A stretch of DNA of 64,000 bases, from NCBI GenBank assembly GCA_030429565.1, contig JAUIFE010000011.1, positions 1 through 64,000 of the forward strand, given 5' to 3'. The first letter of the stretch is position 1. Each line of letters begins with the position of its first letter. The translations under genes and the position numbers were made by a program. The notes under the pieces are model-generated. The model had not been told where the DNA came from and did no database searches. It was given only the letters and a program-made list of their open reading frames with translations. This document shows, piece by piece, positions 19,473 through 28,375 of the stretch. The stretch is from Holophagae bacterium. Its GTDB lineage: Bacteria > Acidobacteriota > Holophagae > Acanthopleuribacterales > Acanthopleuribacteraceae.

Positions 19473-20126
19473 ATGTCTTGGTTATCAGGTGTTTTTGGAA
19501 AAAGTCAAACCACGCAAACGCAAGCCCCGCAAACGAATACGAAGGTTGAATCACCGGAGTCATCATCCTTGGGTCAATCGAAACCCAGCACTTTTGAAAG
19601 CCAACCGCCCACCAACCAAACCACAACGCAACCATCGCAAACGCAACGGACCCACTTTTTTTCCTTCTTATTTAAAGACGAACAGCAGCCGCACGACTAC
19701 ACGGTCAAAACCACCTTGGGTCCGGTTGAGGATTACCCGCTCGACGTGGTTCAGGAAAAGTTGCCACACCACATGACACCGTTGCAGTCGCAGTCGAAAC
19801 CGGTTCATGACGGCGACCAAACGACCATCCCATTTCTGGGGACGGTTGACCACTTGCAACATGACGACGGTTCAATGACCAACCAAACCACGTCCAACCA
19901 CTTGCTTCACAACGGCATGGTGAACCGTTCGGTCCATGAAGAAGACGGCCAAACAGTGGTGGTCACGCATGGCAGCGGCAACGGTCCCTTACCGACACTC
20001 AACAACCTCTTCGCCAAACCGCTGTGGGGCGGCATGGTTGATTCGGGTCTCAAGCAGGATGTCGATCAATCGATGGGCCGCAGCAAACCCAAACCGGATA
20101 TCGATCCAATGTTACTTCTCGACTAA
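19473..20126 (+). CDS. Disordered protein, candidate chaperone cargo
   Basis: This 217-residue protein starts at ATG 19473 behind GAGGAG. After a short hydrophobic start (MSWLSGVFG), residues 11-65 are a Gln/Thr/Ser/Pro-rich tract with no order-promoting residues, typical of type III secretion signals. The remainder is hydrophilic, rich in His, Asp and Gln, and shows a loose internal repeat (HHMTPLQSQ, DHLQHDDGSM, NHLLHNGMV). There is no signal peptide or membrane helix. I recognise no domain. Its position directly after the CesT-like gene suggests that it is the cargo; this is an inference from gene order and composition. Confidence 0.7.
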   Translation: MSWLSGVFGKSQTTQTQAPQTNTKVESPESSSLGQSKPSTFESQPPTNQTTTQPSQTQRTHFFSFLFKDEQQPHDYTVKTTLGPVEDYPLDVVQEKLPHHMTPLQSQSKPVHDGDQTTIPFLGTVDHLQHDDGSMTNQTTSNHLLHNGMVNRSVHEEDGQTVVVTHGSGNGPLPTLNNLFAKPLWGGMVDSGLKQDVDQSMGRSKPKPDIDPMLLLD

Positions 20127-20403
20127 ACCCGAAGTTCGCGATTCTTGACGGCGCGTTGGCCCCATCGATTGGCGTGCAACAAGCTGTCATAAAAAACGAT
20201 GTGTTTGCAACGAGCACGCGCAAAGCCGTTCCGCTAGGCGTGGGTCACACCTGCTCGCGACGCGTGTTGCGTCAAAATTTGCACGCCGGCATCGACCCGA
20301 ATCGCCCACTTTCGGACAGACACCTTTGGGGGTTGGCCGCGAAGGTCGCCCCCGGTCCCGCAAGCGTTTTTACGCCTGGGCAGCACATACTTAGGAGTCC
20401 GCC

Positions 20404-21282
20404 ATGTTACAAGTTGTTCCCATTTCCAAACCACGGATCGGCCTGATCGAAGGATCACCCAGCGAGGCCGAACGCAACGCATTGATTCGCGGCATGCACC
20501 GCGAGCCGGCGCCGCAAGGCCACGGCCGGCCACAATCCACGCCCTGCAGCGAAACAGTGTTCGATCAGGACGGGCACTTGCAAGGGAGTTATGCGGCCGT
20601 TGCTTTTTGGGGCTGGTTCCAAATAACCTACTTGCACGCCGAAAACGGGCCGCGCCTGAACGAGGTCTATCGTCACCTGACGGCGCGGCTGAAAACGGCG
20701 GCATTGCAGCACGGCTGTCACGCGGTGCTGGTGCATTGCTTCACCGCCGAAGACGAAGCGCGGCTGGCCTGTGAAGGTTTTCACCGCGTTGGCAAACTGG
20801 ACGACTACCCACGGGGTTTTGCGCACCGCGTCATGGTATGTCGGTTGCCGCGCAAACGCTGGACCATGAGCGCGGGTGCTTCGCCCTTTGTGCACCGCGT
20901 CGGCACAGCGATCGACCCAAACCAACTCAATCGCTATTTGGCTGCGCGTGGTTTGGCGCCGTTGACGGAAACACCGGTGAACCGCGTCATTCGCAACCGC
21001 GCCGGTCGTTTGGTGGCGGGTGTGTTGGCCGAAATCAATTGGCAGCAACTGAGCCTGAACGGCTTGTGGACGGATCCCGAATTTCGCGGGCGCGGCTGCG
21101 CCAGTCGCTTGCTGCACGCGATGGAAAACGAAGCACGGCGGCGGCAGTTGGATCATATCTTGTTAGATACGTTCAGTTTTCAAGCGCTGTTTTTCTACCA
21201 GCGCCACGGTTACCGCGTCTACGCCACCCTGCGCGACTTCCCCACCGGTCACGAACGCCATTACCTGGCCAAACGCCTGTGA
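20404..21282 (+). CDS. Tandem GNAT-family acetyltransferase
   Basis: This 292-residue protein starts at ATG 20404 behind AGGAG. The C-terminal half is a clear GNAT domain: LNGLWTDPEFRGRGCASRLL is the acetyl-CoA pyrophosphate loop (R/Q-x-x-G-x-G/A), followed by LLDTFSFQALFFYQRHGYRVYATL. The N-terminal half (GLIEGSPSEAERNALIRG to HRVMVCRLPRK) has the same rough strand-helix order but no intact CoA loop, so it is probably a degenerate first GNAT repeat. The substrate is unknown. It lies 277 bp after the cargo candidate in the same direction and may or may not share its transcript. Confidence 0.8.
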   Translation: MLQVVPISKPRIGLIEGSPSEAERNALIRGMHREPAPQGHGRPQSTPCSETVFDQDGHLQGSYAAVAFWGWFQITYLHAENGPRLNEVYRHLTARLKTAALQHGCHAVLVHCFTAEDEARLACEGFHRVGKLDDYPRGFAHRVMVCRLPRKRWTMSAGASPFVHRVGTAIDPNQLNRYLAARGLAPLTETPVNRVIRNRAGRLVAGVLAEINWQQLSLNGLWTDPEFRGRGCASRLLHAMENEARRRQLDHILLDTFSFQALFFYQRHGYRVYATLRDFPTGHERHYLAKRL

Positions 21283-21319
21283 GCCATGGGTTGCAAGGGG
21301 TCACCATGGGATCGGCCGT

Positions 21320-21354
21320 AAAAAAAGCCGACCGGTGGTGGGGAACCGGTCGGC
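21320..21354 (-). terminator. Rho-independent terminator of the RNA ligase gene
   Basis: GCCGACCGGT (21327-21336) and ACCGGTCGGC (21345-21354) make a perfect 10-bp stem with an 8-base loop. On the minus strand the stem is followed directly by a run of seven T, fitting the end of the ligase gene 90 bp upstream of it. Confidence 0.8.
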
Positions 21355-21444
21355 TGATTCCGCTGGGTGCGTTGAGCATTTTTGCAGGCCGTTTTAGCCC
21401 AGATATTTAGCTAAAATCGCCGCGAGTTATCGCGCTTCTTAGGT

Positions 21445-22443
21445 TTAAGGCCACAACCCGGCAACGGCGTCCTTGAGTCGGTTTTTGACCAAGGTTGTCA
21501 GCGCAGCGTTGAGTTGTTTTTTGGCGTGTTTTTGTTCGAACTTTTGCAGATCGGCGAAGGTGGCGGCATGGTCTTTGTCGAACTCATCCATCACGTCGCG
21601 ACCCAAAAGGCCCATCAAACGCCCGAAATCTTTTGGTGTGACCGGTCCCATTTTGGAAAGGACGTTGGCCAGACGGTTTTCGGTGACGAGCGCGAGCAGT
21701 TCTTGGGTCAGGGTTTCTGCTTCGGGTGAAAGCGTGGTCAGTGCGTCGATCAGCGGTTTCACCTGGTTGCGTTCACGCCATGTCTCGTTTTTATTTTTGA
21801 GAATGACGCGCGAACCGTTGGGTTGACGACGAGGTTCGTTGGGACGAATGACGGTGCCTTCGCATTGATTCATTTCAATCAAGGGCAGCCCCAACCATTC
21901 CGGTATGTGGGATTGGAAGTCGTTGGGATACGCCAAACATTCCGCCAAGGTACCGCTGAACAAAGTGCGTGCATAGAAGATGCCGGCTTCTTCGAATAGG
22001 CGATTGCTTTCAGAAACAGCCAGGTATTCGCCGTCGATACGAATGTCAAAAGCATAGAAATGTAGGTCGGGGGCGTAGTAGATCCCGCGTTGAACGGGTG
22101 ACAGGTTTTTGATGGGCGTCACCGCGTCGTGGTTGTACATGCCACCGAAAAGTTCGCCGAAGACAACCACTTCCTGATTGGGGAAGTGGGCGGCCAAGGC
22201 GCGGATCTTGGGTTCCAGGTCACGGACGACGCTGTCACAGGGGAAGAACTCCTTGGGGTCGTCGATGAAGCTGGTGCGTTTGGCGGTGCGTAGGGTGTTG
22301 TCGGTAAGCCAGAACGAGAAATTGGCGCCGTGGACTTTCTCTTGAACCACAAAGGTCCCGTCACATAGGTGTTGATGCTGTAATTCTTTTAAATAGGCAG
22401 TGCGATAAGTGTTTTCAATTGAGTTAAATGCTTTAAATTCCAT
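21445..22443 (-). CDS. Rnl2-like RNA ligase
   Basis: This is a 332-residue ATP-dependent RNA ligase, close in size to T4 Rnl2. The start chosen is ATG 22443 behind GAGAGG. It opens with FNSIENTYRTAYL, like Rnl2. Motif I is QEKVHGANFSFW, with the AMP-accepting lysine at K36. AKRTSFI matches the substrate-contact motif Ia region, EGTVIRPNEP is motif IV and ILKNKN is motif V. After about residue 230 a helical C-terminal domain follows, as in Rnl2. Such enzymes seal nicks in RNA by adenylation of the 5' phosphate and are often linked to RNA repair after tRNA-cleaving attacks. No repair partner is adjacent. Confidence 0.85.
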   Translation of the reverse strand: MEFKAFNSIENTYRTAYLKELQHQHLCDGTFVVQEKVHGANFSFWLTDNTLRTAKRTSFIDDPKEFFPCDSVVRDLEPKIRALAAHFPNQEVVVFGELFGGMYNHDAVTPIKNLSPVQRGIYYAPDLHFYAFDIRIDGEYLAVSESNRLFEEAGIFYARTLFSGTLAECLAYPNDFQSHIPEWLGLPLIEMNQCEGTVIRPNEPRRQPNGSRVILKNKNETWRERNQVKPLIDALTTLSPEAETLTQELLALVTENRLANVLSKMGPVTPKDFGRLMGLLGRDVMDEFDKDHAATFADLQKFEQKHAKKQLNAALTTLVKNRLKDAVAGLWP

Positions 22444-22809
22444 GGTTGTATAACCTCTCATAGGGAACCGTCGTTCCCACCTTGGTTGTTATGCCACACA
22501 GGGTTTTGGTGATAGCGCGTGTTCCAAGGACGCTACGTGGCTAACGTGAGCGGCCGTCATGAGGGTTTTGAGTCAAAAAGACGTCAATGTAAAGTCAAAA
22601 AGAATAATTCTTGAAAGCACGGCTGCTTTCGCCTTTTCTGTGGGGATGGGTTTCGTTGCTTGCGCTGTGCCGGCATCTGTCGGCTTCGCGGCTTTTTCCT
22701 AAGGCAGTATGATGAACATCGTGGGCCGCCGTGCGGTGCGCTCGCCGATAGCGATGCGGAGAAAAGGACGTGGGGCATAGCAGGTCTGTTCAGCGGTTCC
22801 CTTGAAATC

Positions 22810-23493
22810 ATGGTCAAGATCTCGGACCCGGTGCCCAAAAACGTGGACTTGCAACGACACGCCGATTCGCTGGGCGTCTCGCCGGAGAAATTTTATTACG
22901 ACACCCTAAATGCGACCTTGGATGCGGTGACGGATGCGATCGTGCATCAATTGTTGGCGCCGGCACGGCTGGTGCGCCGCGAGCCCTGTGCGGCGCCGCT
23001 CTCCGAAAATGGGGTGCGCACGTTGTTCCGGTGTTTTGAGGTGGCCGACTTGCCGTGCGGCACCTTTCGAATTGTGGACGGCATGTCAAGTGGATTCAGT
23101 CATCTATGGACGCCGTTACACGCTTACCGGATTGCGGCGCCTGGGCGCCCGCCACTTCACTTACGCGGTGCTTACCCGGCCGGGGTGGCGCAGTTGCCGT
23201 TCGCCTGGGCACAGGATCCCGCGCGCACGGCGCAACCGATCCAAGAGAGCCACAACCGTTTCCTGGCCGGCTTGGCCACGTGGGAACGGTTGCTGTGTGG
23301 TAGTTTGCGGCTGACGGATGATCCTCAGTGTTGGTCGAACATCGGTGCACGCGAAACCCAATGGCTGTCGCCGCAACGGTTGCAGTGGGACGCGGAGGTG
23401 GTGATGAGTCACAAAGCCTGTTTTGACTTGCTGCGCAACATGTTGCTGGGTTGGCATGGGGTGCAGCCGATTCGGGCGGTGGAAATCAAGTAG
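22810..23493 (+). CDS. Unassigned protein, possibly frame-disrupted in the middle
   Basis: The frame is open from 22660, but the likeliest start is ATG 22810 (MVKISDPVPKNVDLQRHADSL), giving 227 residues. No known domain was recognised and there is no signal peptide. At about 23090-23180 the reading becomes unlike a protein (HLWTPLHAYRIAAPGRPPLH), while another frame there reads VIYGRRYTLTGLRRLGARHF and VLTRPGW, with better codon choice. Two compensating indels are therefore possible. The end overlaps the convergent hydroxylase gene by eight bases. Confidence 0.5.
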   Translation: MVKISDPVPKNVDLQRHADSLGVSPEKFYYDTLNATLDAVTDAIVHQLLAPARLVRREPCAAPLSENGVRTLFRCFEVADLPCGTFRIVDGMSSGFSHLWTPLHAYRIAAPGRPPLHLRGAYPAGVAQLPFAWAQDPARTAQPIQESHNRFLAGLATWERLLCGSLRLTDDPQCWSNIGARETQWLSPQRLQWDAEVVMSHKACFDLLRNMLLGWHGVQPIRAVEIK

Positions 23494-24379
23494 GCGATTG
23501 GCACAACGGGGTTTGGTCCTCGTCGCGACGGCCTGGGTTGAGGGTGTTGTTTTGGGATGCGGCGCTTGGTTTGGCGACTAAGGGGTTCTGACTTTGTGCG
23601 ACCAGGTGTTGCGCTTTTTTTTCGCGATGGAAGGCGCCGCATGCCCACAACAGCAGCGGATGGAACACAATCACAAAGGGATTACGCGAGACGGGACCGG
23701 TGGTCACGCCATAACGAACCTTCTCCCCCTCGGGTTGCCAGGTGCCGAAGATACGGTCGAAAATGATCAGGAAGCCGCCGTAGTTTTTGTCGATGTAGGC
23801 TGGGTTCGAGCCGTGGTGAACGCGATGGGCCGAGGGCGTGTTAAACAGCAACCCTTCGAGTTTGCCGAGCGTGGTGACGGCTTCGGTATGCAAAAAAAAC
23901 TGGAAAAGTAAGTTGACGGCCAGGGAGAGCACGATCAGGTTCGGTGAGAAGCCGAGCAGCACGAGCGGCAAAAAAAACGGGATGGAGACGAAACCGCCGA
24001 GCCAGTTGAGGCGGACGGCGGTGGTGAGGTTCATGTGCGAGCCGCTGTGGTGGGTGTGGTGGATGGCCCACAGGAAGGGGATCTCGTGGCTGAGACGGTG
24101 ATACCAATAGTAAAGGAACTCGACGGCGAGAAAGGTGAGCAGCATGGTGGCGGGTGTGACGGGCAACTGAAACAGTTGCAGTGGTTCCAAAAGTGAAAGG
24201 ACGAATAATTTCCAGGCGAGTGTGAGCGGTCGGATCAGTTGATTGCCGAGCAGCAAGGCGAGATTGGCCATCACTTCTTTGGGTTGAGAAATGGTGCGTC
24301 GGGTCCACAGCGACCACAAGCATTCGCAGATCATAAAAAAAGAGATGACGGCAAGGAAAAGCAGCGTTGGGATGGTCAT
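23486..24379 (-). CDS. Sterol desaturase/fatty acid hydroxylase family protein
   Basis: This 297-residue membrane protein starts at ATG 24379 behind GGAGG; an upstream ATG at 24430 lacks such a site. Hydrophobic segments span most of the first 200 residues. The three histidine clusters of the family, which bind a di-iron centre, are present: HRLSH, HHTHHSGSHMN and HRVHHGSN. The enzyme would hydroxylate or desaturate a lipid at the cytoplasmic face of the membrane. The C-terminus after about residue 240 is a polar tail of low complexity. It follows the AraC regulator by 149 bp in the same direction and could be its target. Confidence 0.85.
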   Translation of the reverse strand: MTIPTLLFLAVISFFMICECLWSLWTRRTISQPKEVMANLALLLGNQLIRPLTLAWKLFVLSLLEPLQLFQLPVTPATMLLTFLAVEFLYYWYHRLSHEIPFLWAIHHTHHSGSHMNLTTAVRLNWLGGFVSIPFFLPLVLLGFSPNLIVLSLAVNLLFQFFLHTEAVTTLGKLEGLLFNTPSAHRVHHGSNPAYIDKNYGGFLIIFDRIFGTWQPEGEKVRYGVTTGPVSRNPFVIVFHPLLLWACGAFHREKKAQHLVAQSQNPLVAKPSAASQNNTLNPGRRDEDQTPLCQSPT

Positions 24380-24528
24380 GGGAACCTCCAGGTGATGGGC
24401 GGCGACGAAGCGGGTCGCGCTGCTTTTCATGATGGTGTTTGCGGGCGGGTTGGGTGTCCGTTTGATAGCATTCAGATGTCCGGTTGGGTCCGTTCGGATA
24501 GATACATGTTTTAAATGCAGGTGTTTGG

Positions 24529-25662
24529 CTAATTTTGGCGATTTTTGCGCCAGGCGCCGGGCGTCGAGGCGGTCCGTTTCTTAAAGGCGGTATAAAAGAC
24601 GGAACGGGAGCGAAAGCCGACCTCGATGGCGATGCCGTCGACGCTGATATGGTCTTGGTCGGGGGATTCGAGCAGGTGTTTGGCGGCGTCGATGCGGTAG
24701 TCGTTGACGTAGTCGTAAAAGCTTTTGTTTTCGGTTTCATTGAGGACTTGCGAGAGTAAATTACGCGGGACTTTTAGGGCTAGGCTGACTTGGTTGAGGG
24801 TGAGGTCGTCGTTGAGGAAGGGTTTCTCGGTTTCAAACCAGGCGCGCAATTTTTGGGCGAGGGCCTGTTTTTGGTCCTGGTCGAGGGGCGAGTTTTCGTA
24901 TTTGGGAGCGGGTTCATCGGCGGGCGGCGGCAGTTGCAGCTCGGCCGAGATGCCGTGAAAAAGTTCGGGTCGCACCATGGCTGAGATGTTGAGGACGAGC
25001 AGGAAAAGGGTAAAGGCGGCGAGACCAAACACTTCGACGTGCGCGTCGGCGGCCAGGCGGGCCGAGGCCAAACAGACGAGTAACACCACCAACAATGCCG
25101 TGAACCATTTGAGCCAATTGAGTTGGCGTTGGTCGGAGTAGGAGGCGTCGGCGTGGATGTGGCGTTCCAGGCGGCGCACCCACCAAAAACAACCCAGCCA
25201 ATACACCACGACCAAGCCGGCGCCGACACGCAGTCCTGGCACAATCGAGCGGTAGAGTTGGCGTTCCACATAAAAGCTTATGGTTTCACCGCGTGCGGTT
25301 TCGTCGAGCACGAGCAGCGGCAATAGCAGACTGAGGTGGGCGGCAGCGGGCAGGAAATGCAACGCGGTCCAGGGCTGGAACCGAAACGCGCCGACGGAGG
25401 CGCGCACATAAAAATAAATGAGTGGGCTAACCAGGAGCGACAACGAGCTCCACAGGTGCATCCAAAGGTAAGGTGGGTGGACGGCGGGGTGAACGGCAAA
25501 ACGGGGGGCGGCGACGGCGAGCAGCAGGCCAATGAGCAGCAGGGTCGCGGCAAACCAGCGGTTGGCGCGGGGTTTTTGGGGTTTGAGGAGAAGCACCACG
25601 ACCAACTGCAGGGCCTGCATCGCACCAAAAAAACACAGCAACTGCGCACCGCTAAAAACCAT
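24529..25662 (-). CDS. Membrane-anchored AraC-family regulator
   Basis: This 377-residue protein starts at ATG 25662. Residues 1-240 contain about seven hydrophobic helices (for example FAATLLLIGLLLAVAA, LVVVYWLGCFWWV, LLVVLLVCLASARL). The C-terminal 110 residues are an AraC helix-turn-helix pair: LTLNQVSLALKVPRNLLSQVLN, then FYDYVNDYRIDAAKHLL, and the second helix GIAIEVGFRSRSVFYTAFKK. Such 7TM-AraC proteins sense a signal in or across the membrane and regulate nearby genes. The hydroxylase directly downstream is the obvious candidate target. Confidence 0.85.
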   Translation of the reverse strand: MVFSGAQLLCFFGAMQALQLVVVLLLKPQKPRANRWFAATLLLIGLLLAVAAPRFAVHPAVHPPYLWMHLWSSLSLLVSPLIYFYVRASVGAFRFQPWTALHFLPAAAHLSLLLPLLVLDETARGETISFYVERQLYRSIVPGLRVGAGLVVVYWLGCFWWVRRLERHIHADASYSDQRQLNWLKWFTALLVVLLVCLASARLAADAHVEVFGLAAFTLFLLVLNISAMVRPELFHGISAELQLPPPADEPAPKYENSPLDQDQKQALAQKLRAWFETEKPFLNDDLTLNQVSLALKVPRNLLSQVLNETENKSFYDYVNDYRIDAAKHLLESPDQDHISVDGIAIEVGFRSRSVFYTAFKKRTASTPGAWRKNRQN

Positions 25663-25721
25663 GGTCCGCTCCAGAGGTTGGGGATCGTCGGTTGTCGTCT
25701 AAGGCAAGGTGGCTGAATCGG

Positions 25722-26135
25722 TTATCCAAGCGGGTGAATATCCAAAATGGGCACAGAATAATGGGCGTGCAAGAAGAAACGAATCGGCCTGATGAGGTCT
25801 TGGTCTGGGTTGTGGCCAAACCGAAACAAAAATGGTTGCGCCCGCTTGATCAAGTGCAAGTGCCAGAGAAAAGGATGCTCGTGCTTTTGGGTTTCATTCC
25901 ACTGATCGTCACCCTTCACGGCGGCGGCAAACAGGAAGCCGGTTTCGGTGGGGTGCAAGAAAAAGTCTTCGAGCTTGGCGGCCAAAAGCGCCGCTTTTCC
26001 TCTCGCGCCGGCACATTTCAAGGCGTCTGGTCGAAAGGAGACATGTGTGATGTTCTTGTTTTGATCAATGATATCGATACCCAAGGCTTGGTCGTTCGAT
26101 TCGGTGATTTCAAAGGGGAAAAAAGTCTCATTCAA
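25722..26135 (-). CDS. Unassigned 137-residue protein
   Basis: ATG 26135 has a strong ribosome site (GGAGGGAAC), which supports a real gene. The product begins MNETFFPFEITESND and appears soluble, with a mixed strand/helix pattern and several His/Phe residues near its C-terminus (HEHPFLWHLHLIKR). No domain was recognised. It is divergent from the HEAT-like gene, with 80 bp between the starts, and ends 59 bp before the AraC gene start on the same strand. Confidence 0.6.
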   Translation of the reverse strand: MNETFFPFEITESNDQALGIDIIDQNKNITHVSFRPDALKCAGARGKAALLAAKLEDFFLHPTETGFLFAAAVKGDDQWNETQKHEHPFLWHLHLIKRAQPFLFRFGHNPDQDLIRPIRFFLHAHYSVPILDIHPLG

Positions 26136-26215
26136 AGTTCCCTCCGCTGTTAAAGGCCTTGGTATTCAGTGATTATAACAAGTTCGAGGCTAGAATGATG
26201 GGTTAGGAGTTGCTG

Positions 26216-28021
26216 GTGTCACCTCAACAAAGGGATCGGGTGTGTGCGCTGATGCTGCGCATTCAGGATTGCGAACGTGAAAATCGGTTAGATTTCGAAG
26301 ATTTTTTTACAGATTTAGATTACGCTCACGGACGTCTGTTGTTGGAGGCCATGGCAACCTGGCGGCCGGAGACGTTTGATCGTCTTTTCGGTCGTGATGA
26401 CCCGCCGTACAAGCTAAATCCGGTGTTTCTGTTTGTTGGCGAATGTGGGGTTCAGCCACCCTTTCAAAAAGAACAAAACTATTTCAAAGCGATCGAATAT
26501 CTGCGATTCATCAATACCGCCGTTCAGCTTCGGCGGCAGCAACTGGCCGGAACCTTGCCGCCAATGGATTGGCGGCCGCCGGCGTTGGGGTTGCGATTGG
26601 GTTTGCAGCACGAGGATCCCCATGTCCGCGCCTGGGCTTGTTCGAAACTAATTCTTAACCATTGGGCTGAAGCAACCTGGCAATCGGCGCTGGTGCGGCT
26701 GTTGGATGATCCGGTTGAATATGTTGCCGATTGGGCTTGGCTCGCGCTTTTGGGACGATTAATGGCCGAGACCGATGGTGGCCCGCCGGCGCCGATACTT
26801 GCGGCGGCCACACGGGTGCCGCCCCACCGTTTGCCCCTCGTGCTGGGGTGTCTGTGCTTCCTTGGTTGCAAAGCCGAAGTGTTGCCGCGATTGGCGGAGC
26901 TCCTTACTTTGGGCCAACCAGAACCGCCCGCTGTTGTTTGGTGGTGCCTTAAAATCTTTGATTACGAGGCCGGGTCGCTTGCCGAGCTTATTCGCCCTTT
27001 TCTCGATCATCCCGACCACCATTGGTCGGCAATGCGTGTTTTAGCGCTCAGCAATCCCGCGCTAATTGACGAGATCGTTGCCGCTGCTTGTACGTTGCCT
27101 TCGCTGGATGAATGCCACGACGAGGATCAAGATTTACCGCTGGGTTTGCAGCGCTTCGGCGTGGTCCCCGTCTTGCGGGGGATCGCGCCGCAATTAAGTC
27201 GGGAACAGATTGTGGCACTGAGCCGGGCGGCCCACCCTGAGTACTTTTTGGAAACTTTTAAAGCTGTGGGTCAGCGTGGACAGGTCCTGGCGCCGGTGGT
27301 TGTGCAGTGGTTTCACGCAACAACGGACCCGGTGGTCAAAGTCAACTATCTGGAGATCCTAAGCGGTATGGGCGGTGAAGCCGCCTTTGCTTTGTTAAGC
27401 GAGCAGGTCGGTTTTTGGTGGGGGGTCTGTGCGGAAGCTTTGGTTCACTTCGGTGCTCGCGGCATCGCGGTGCTGGGCCGTCGTTTGGGCGAATTTTGCG
27501 ATGAAGATCGCTGCAATCTGTATCTTTCACTCGGTAATAAGAATACGCGTTTGCCGCATGAGCTAGGCGATTTGGTTGAACCAGATCTCAACCACAAGGA
27601 TCAAGCAATACGCTGTCTAGCGGCCCGCCTTTTACTTCAATGCGGTGCGGATGGGTCGTGGTTGCATGGTGTCTCGCAGTTTTTCCTCGACGAAGCACCC
27701 GCCCTTGACGGCACTCAGTACTTCTATCACGAACTGGCGCGTCCTCTGGCTCATGCTGCCGCAGCGATGCTCACCACCCCCGACGGAGCGCGGCAACCAG
27801 ATCAACGAGTATTGGTGAACGCAATGGGACTGGCGGTCCCCTATGCCGGCATCTACCAAGGCTTATTGCAAGACTTAGGGAAAAGCACACAAGACGAGCG
27901 GTTGCGAGCGGCAATAGGCAAAGCGCTAGAGCACTTGCACCAACCGGCGTCTCGTTTTAAGAACCCTTTTCGCGTATTTCTTAAAAAACCCCTGCGGCTT
28001 CCGTTGATTTTTGATCGTTAA
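26216..28021 (+). CDS. HEAT-like repeat protein, intact member of a tandem pair
   Basis: This is a 601-residue all-helical protein. GTG 26216 is chosen because it sits six bases behind GGAG, whereas TTG 26210 is too close. Repeated helical hairpins such as EDPHVRAWACSKLILNHW, DDPVEYVADWAWLALLGRL and KVNYLEILSGMGGEAAFALL resemble HEAT/PBS-lyase-like repeats used for protein binding. There is no signal peptide or catalytic motif. A decayed homologue follows at 28376-30189, sharing FARA-like signatures: WACS.., VADWAWL, and VEPxLxHxxxxxRCxAARLxLxC. The function is unknown. Duplicates of this kind in Acidobacteriota-like genomes often act as immunity or adaptor proteins, but nothing here proves it. 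Confidence 0.7.
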   Translation: MSPQQRDRVCALMLRIQDCERENRLDFEDFFTDLDYAHGRLLLEAMATWRPETFDRLFGRDDPPYKLNPVFLFVGECGVQPPFQKEQNYFKAIEYLRFINTAVQLRRQQLAGTLPPMDWRPPALGLRLGLQHEDPHVRAWACSKLILNHWAEATWQSALVRLLDDPVEYVADWAWLALLGRLMAETDGGPPAPILAAATRVPPHRLPLVLGCLCFLGCKAEVLPRLAELLTLGQPEPPAVVWWCLKIFDYEAGSLAELIRPFLDHPDHHWSAMRVLALSNPALIDEIVAAACTLPSLDECHDEDQDLPLGLQRFGVVPVLRGIAPQLSREQIVALSRAAHPEYFLETFKAVGQRGQVLAPVVVQWFHATTDPVVKVNYLEILSGMGGEAAFALLSEQVGFWWGVCAEALVHFGARGIAVLGRRLGEFCDEDRCNLYLSLGNKNTRLPHELGDLVEPDLNHKDQAIRCLAARLLLQCGADGSWLHGVSQFFLDEAPALDGTQYFYHELARPLAHAAAAMLTTPDGARQPDQRVLVNAMGLAVPYAGIYQGLLQDLGKSTQDERLRAAIGKALEHLHQPASRFKNPFRVFLKKPLRLPLIFDR

Positions 28022-28097
28022 ATGGAAATTGGGTCACCGTTTTTTTGCCAAAGCGCGCGTATTACTGAGGTCAAGCGTTGTTCACAAGAGGTTCAGA

Positions 28098-28271
28098 TCT
28101 GAACTGAGCGATTCGGGTGGATGAAATCGCTCAAAATAATGGCGTGAAATGTATTGGAAAAAGCCTCCGGGGTCGCGCACGACGCGTGCCGGCAGGTTGG
28201 CGAGTATTTTTACGAGACGTTGAAGCCCAATAGCTTGTGCGCGTTCGTCGCCGAGAATCGCTCAGTTCAGG
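28098..28271 (+). mobile_element. Palindromic MITE-like element, copy 2
   Basis: The inner 16 bases of the left arm, CTGAACTGAGCGATTC (28099-28114), are perfectly complementary to GAATCGCTCAGTTCAG (28255-28270). The flanking 5-bp direct repeat TCAGA (28093-28097 and 28272-28276) is exact. The interior matches the minus strand of copy 1: GGGTGGATGAAATCGC, ATGTATTGGAAAAAGC, and TTTTTACGAGACGTTG then GCCCAA. There is no transposase frame. It lies between the two HEAT-like genes, about 100 bp before the start of the decayed copy. Confidence 0.85.
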
Positions 28272-28375
28272 TCAGAGCCCGTGATGGTTGTGCCACTCTT
28301 GTGAAGGGCAGGGCCGGGTTCTACATTGATTTGAGGCGCGTTCCCGTTTTGTAGAGAGGCTAAGAGGGGTGAAGC

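Noticed and set aside
20156..20446. A 96-codon frame before the GNAT gene
   Set aside because: It overlaps the well-supported GNAT start in another frame and has no ribosome site.
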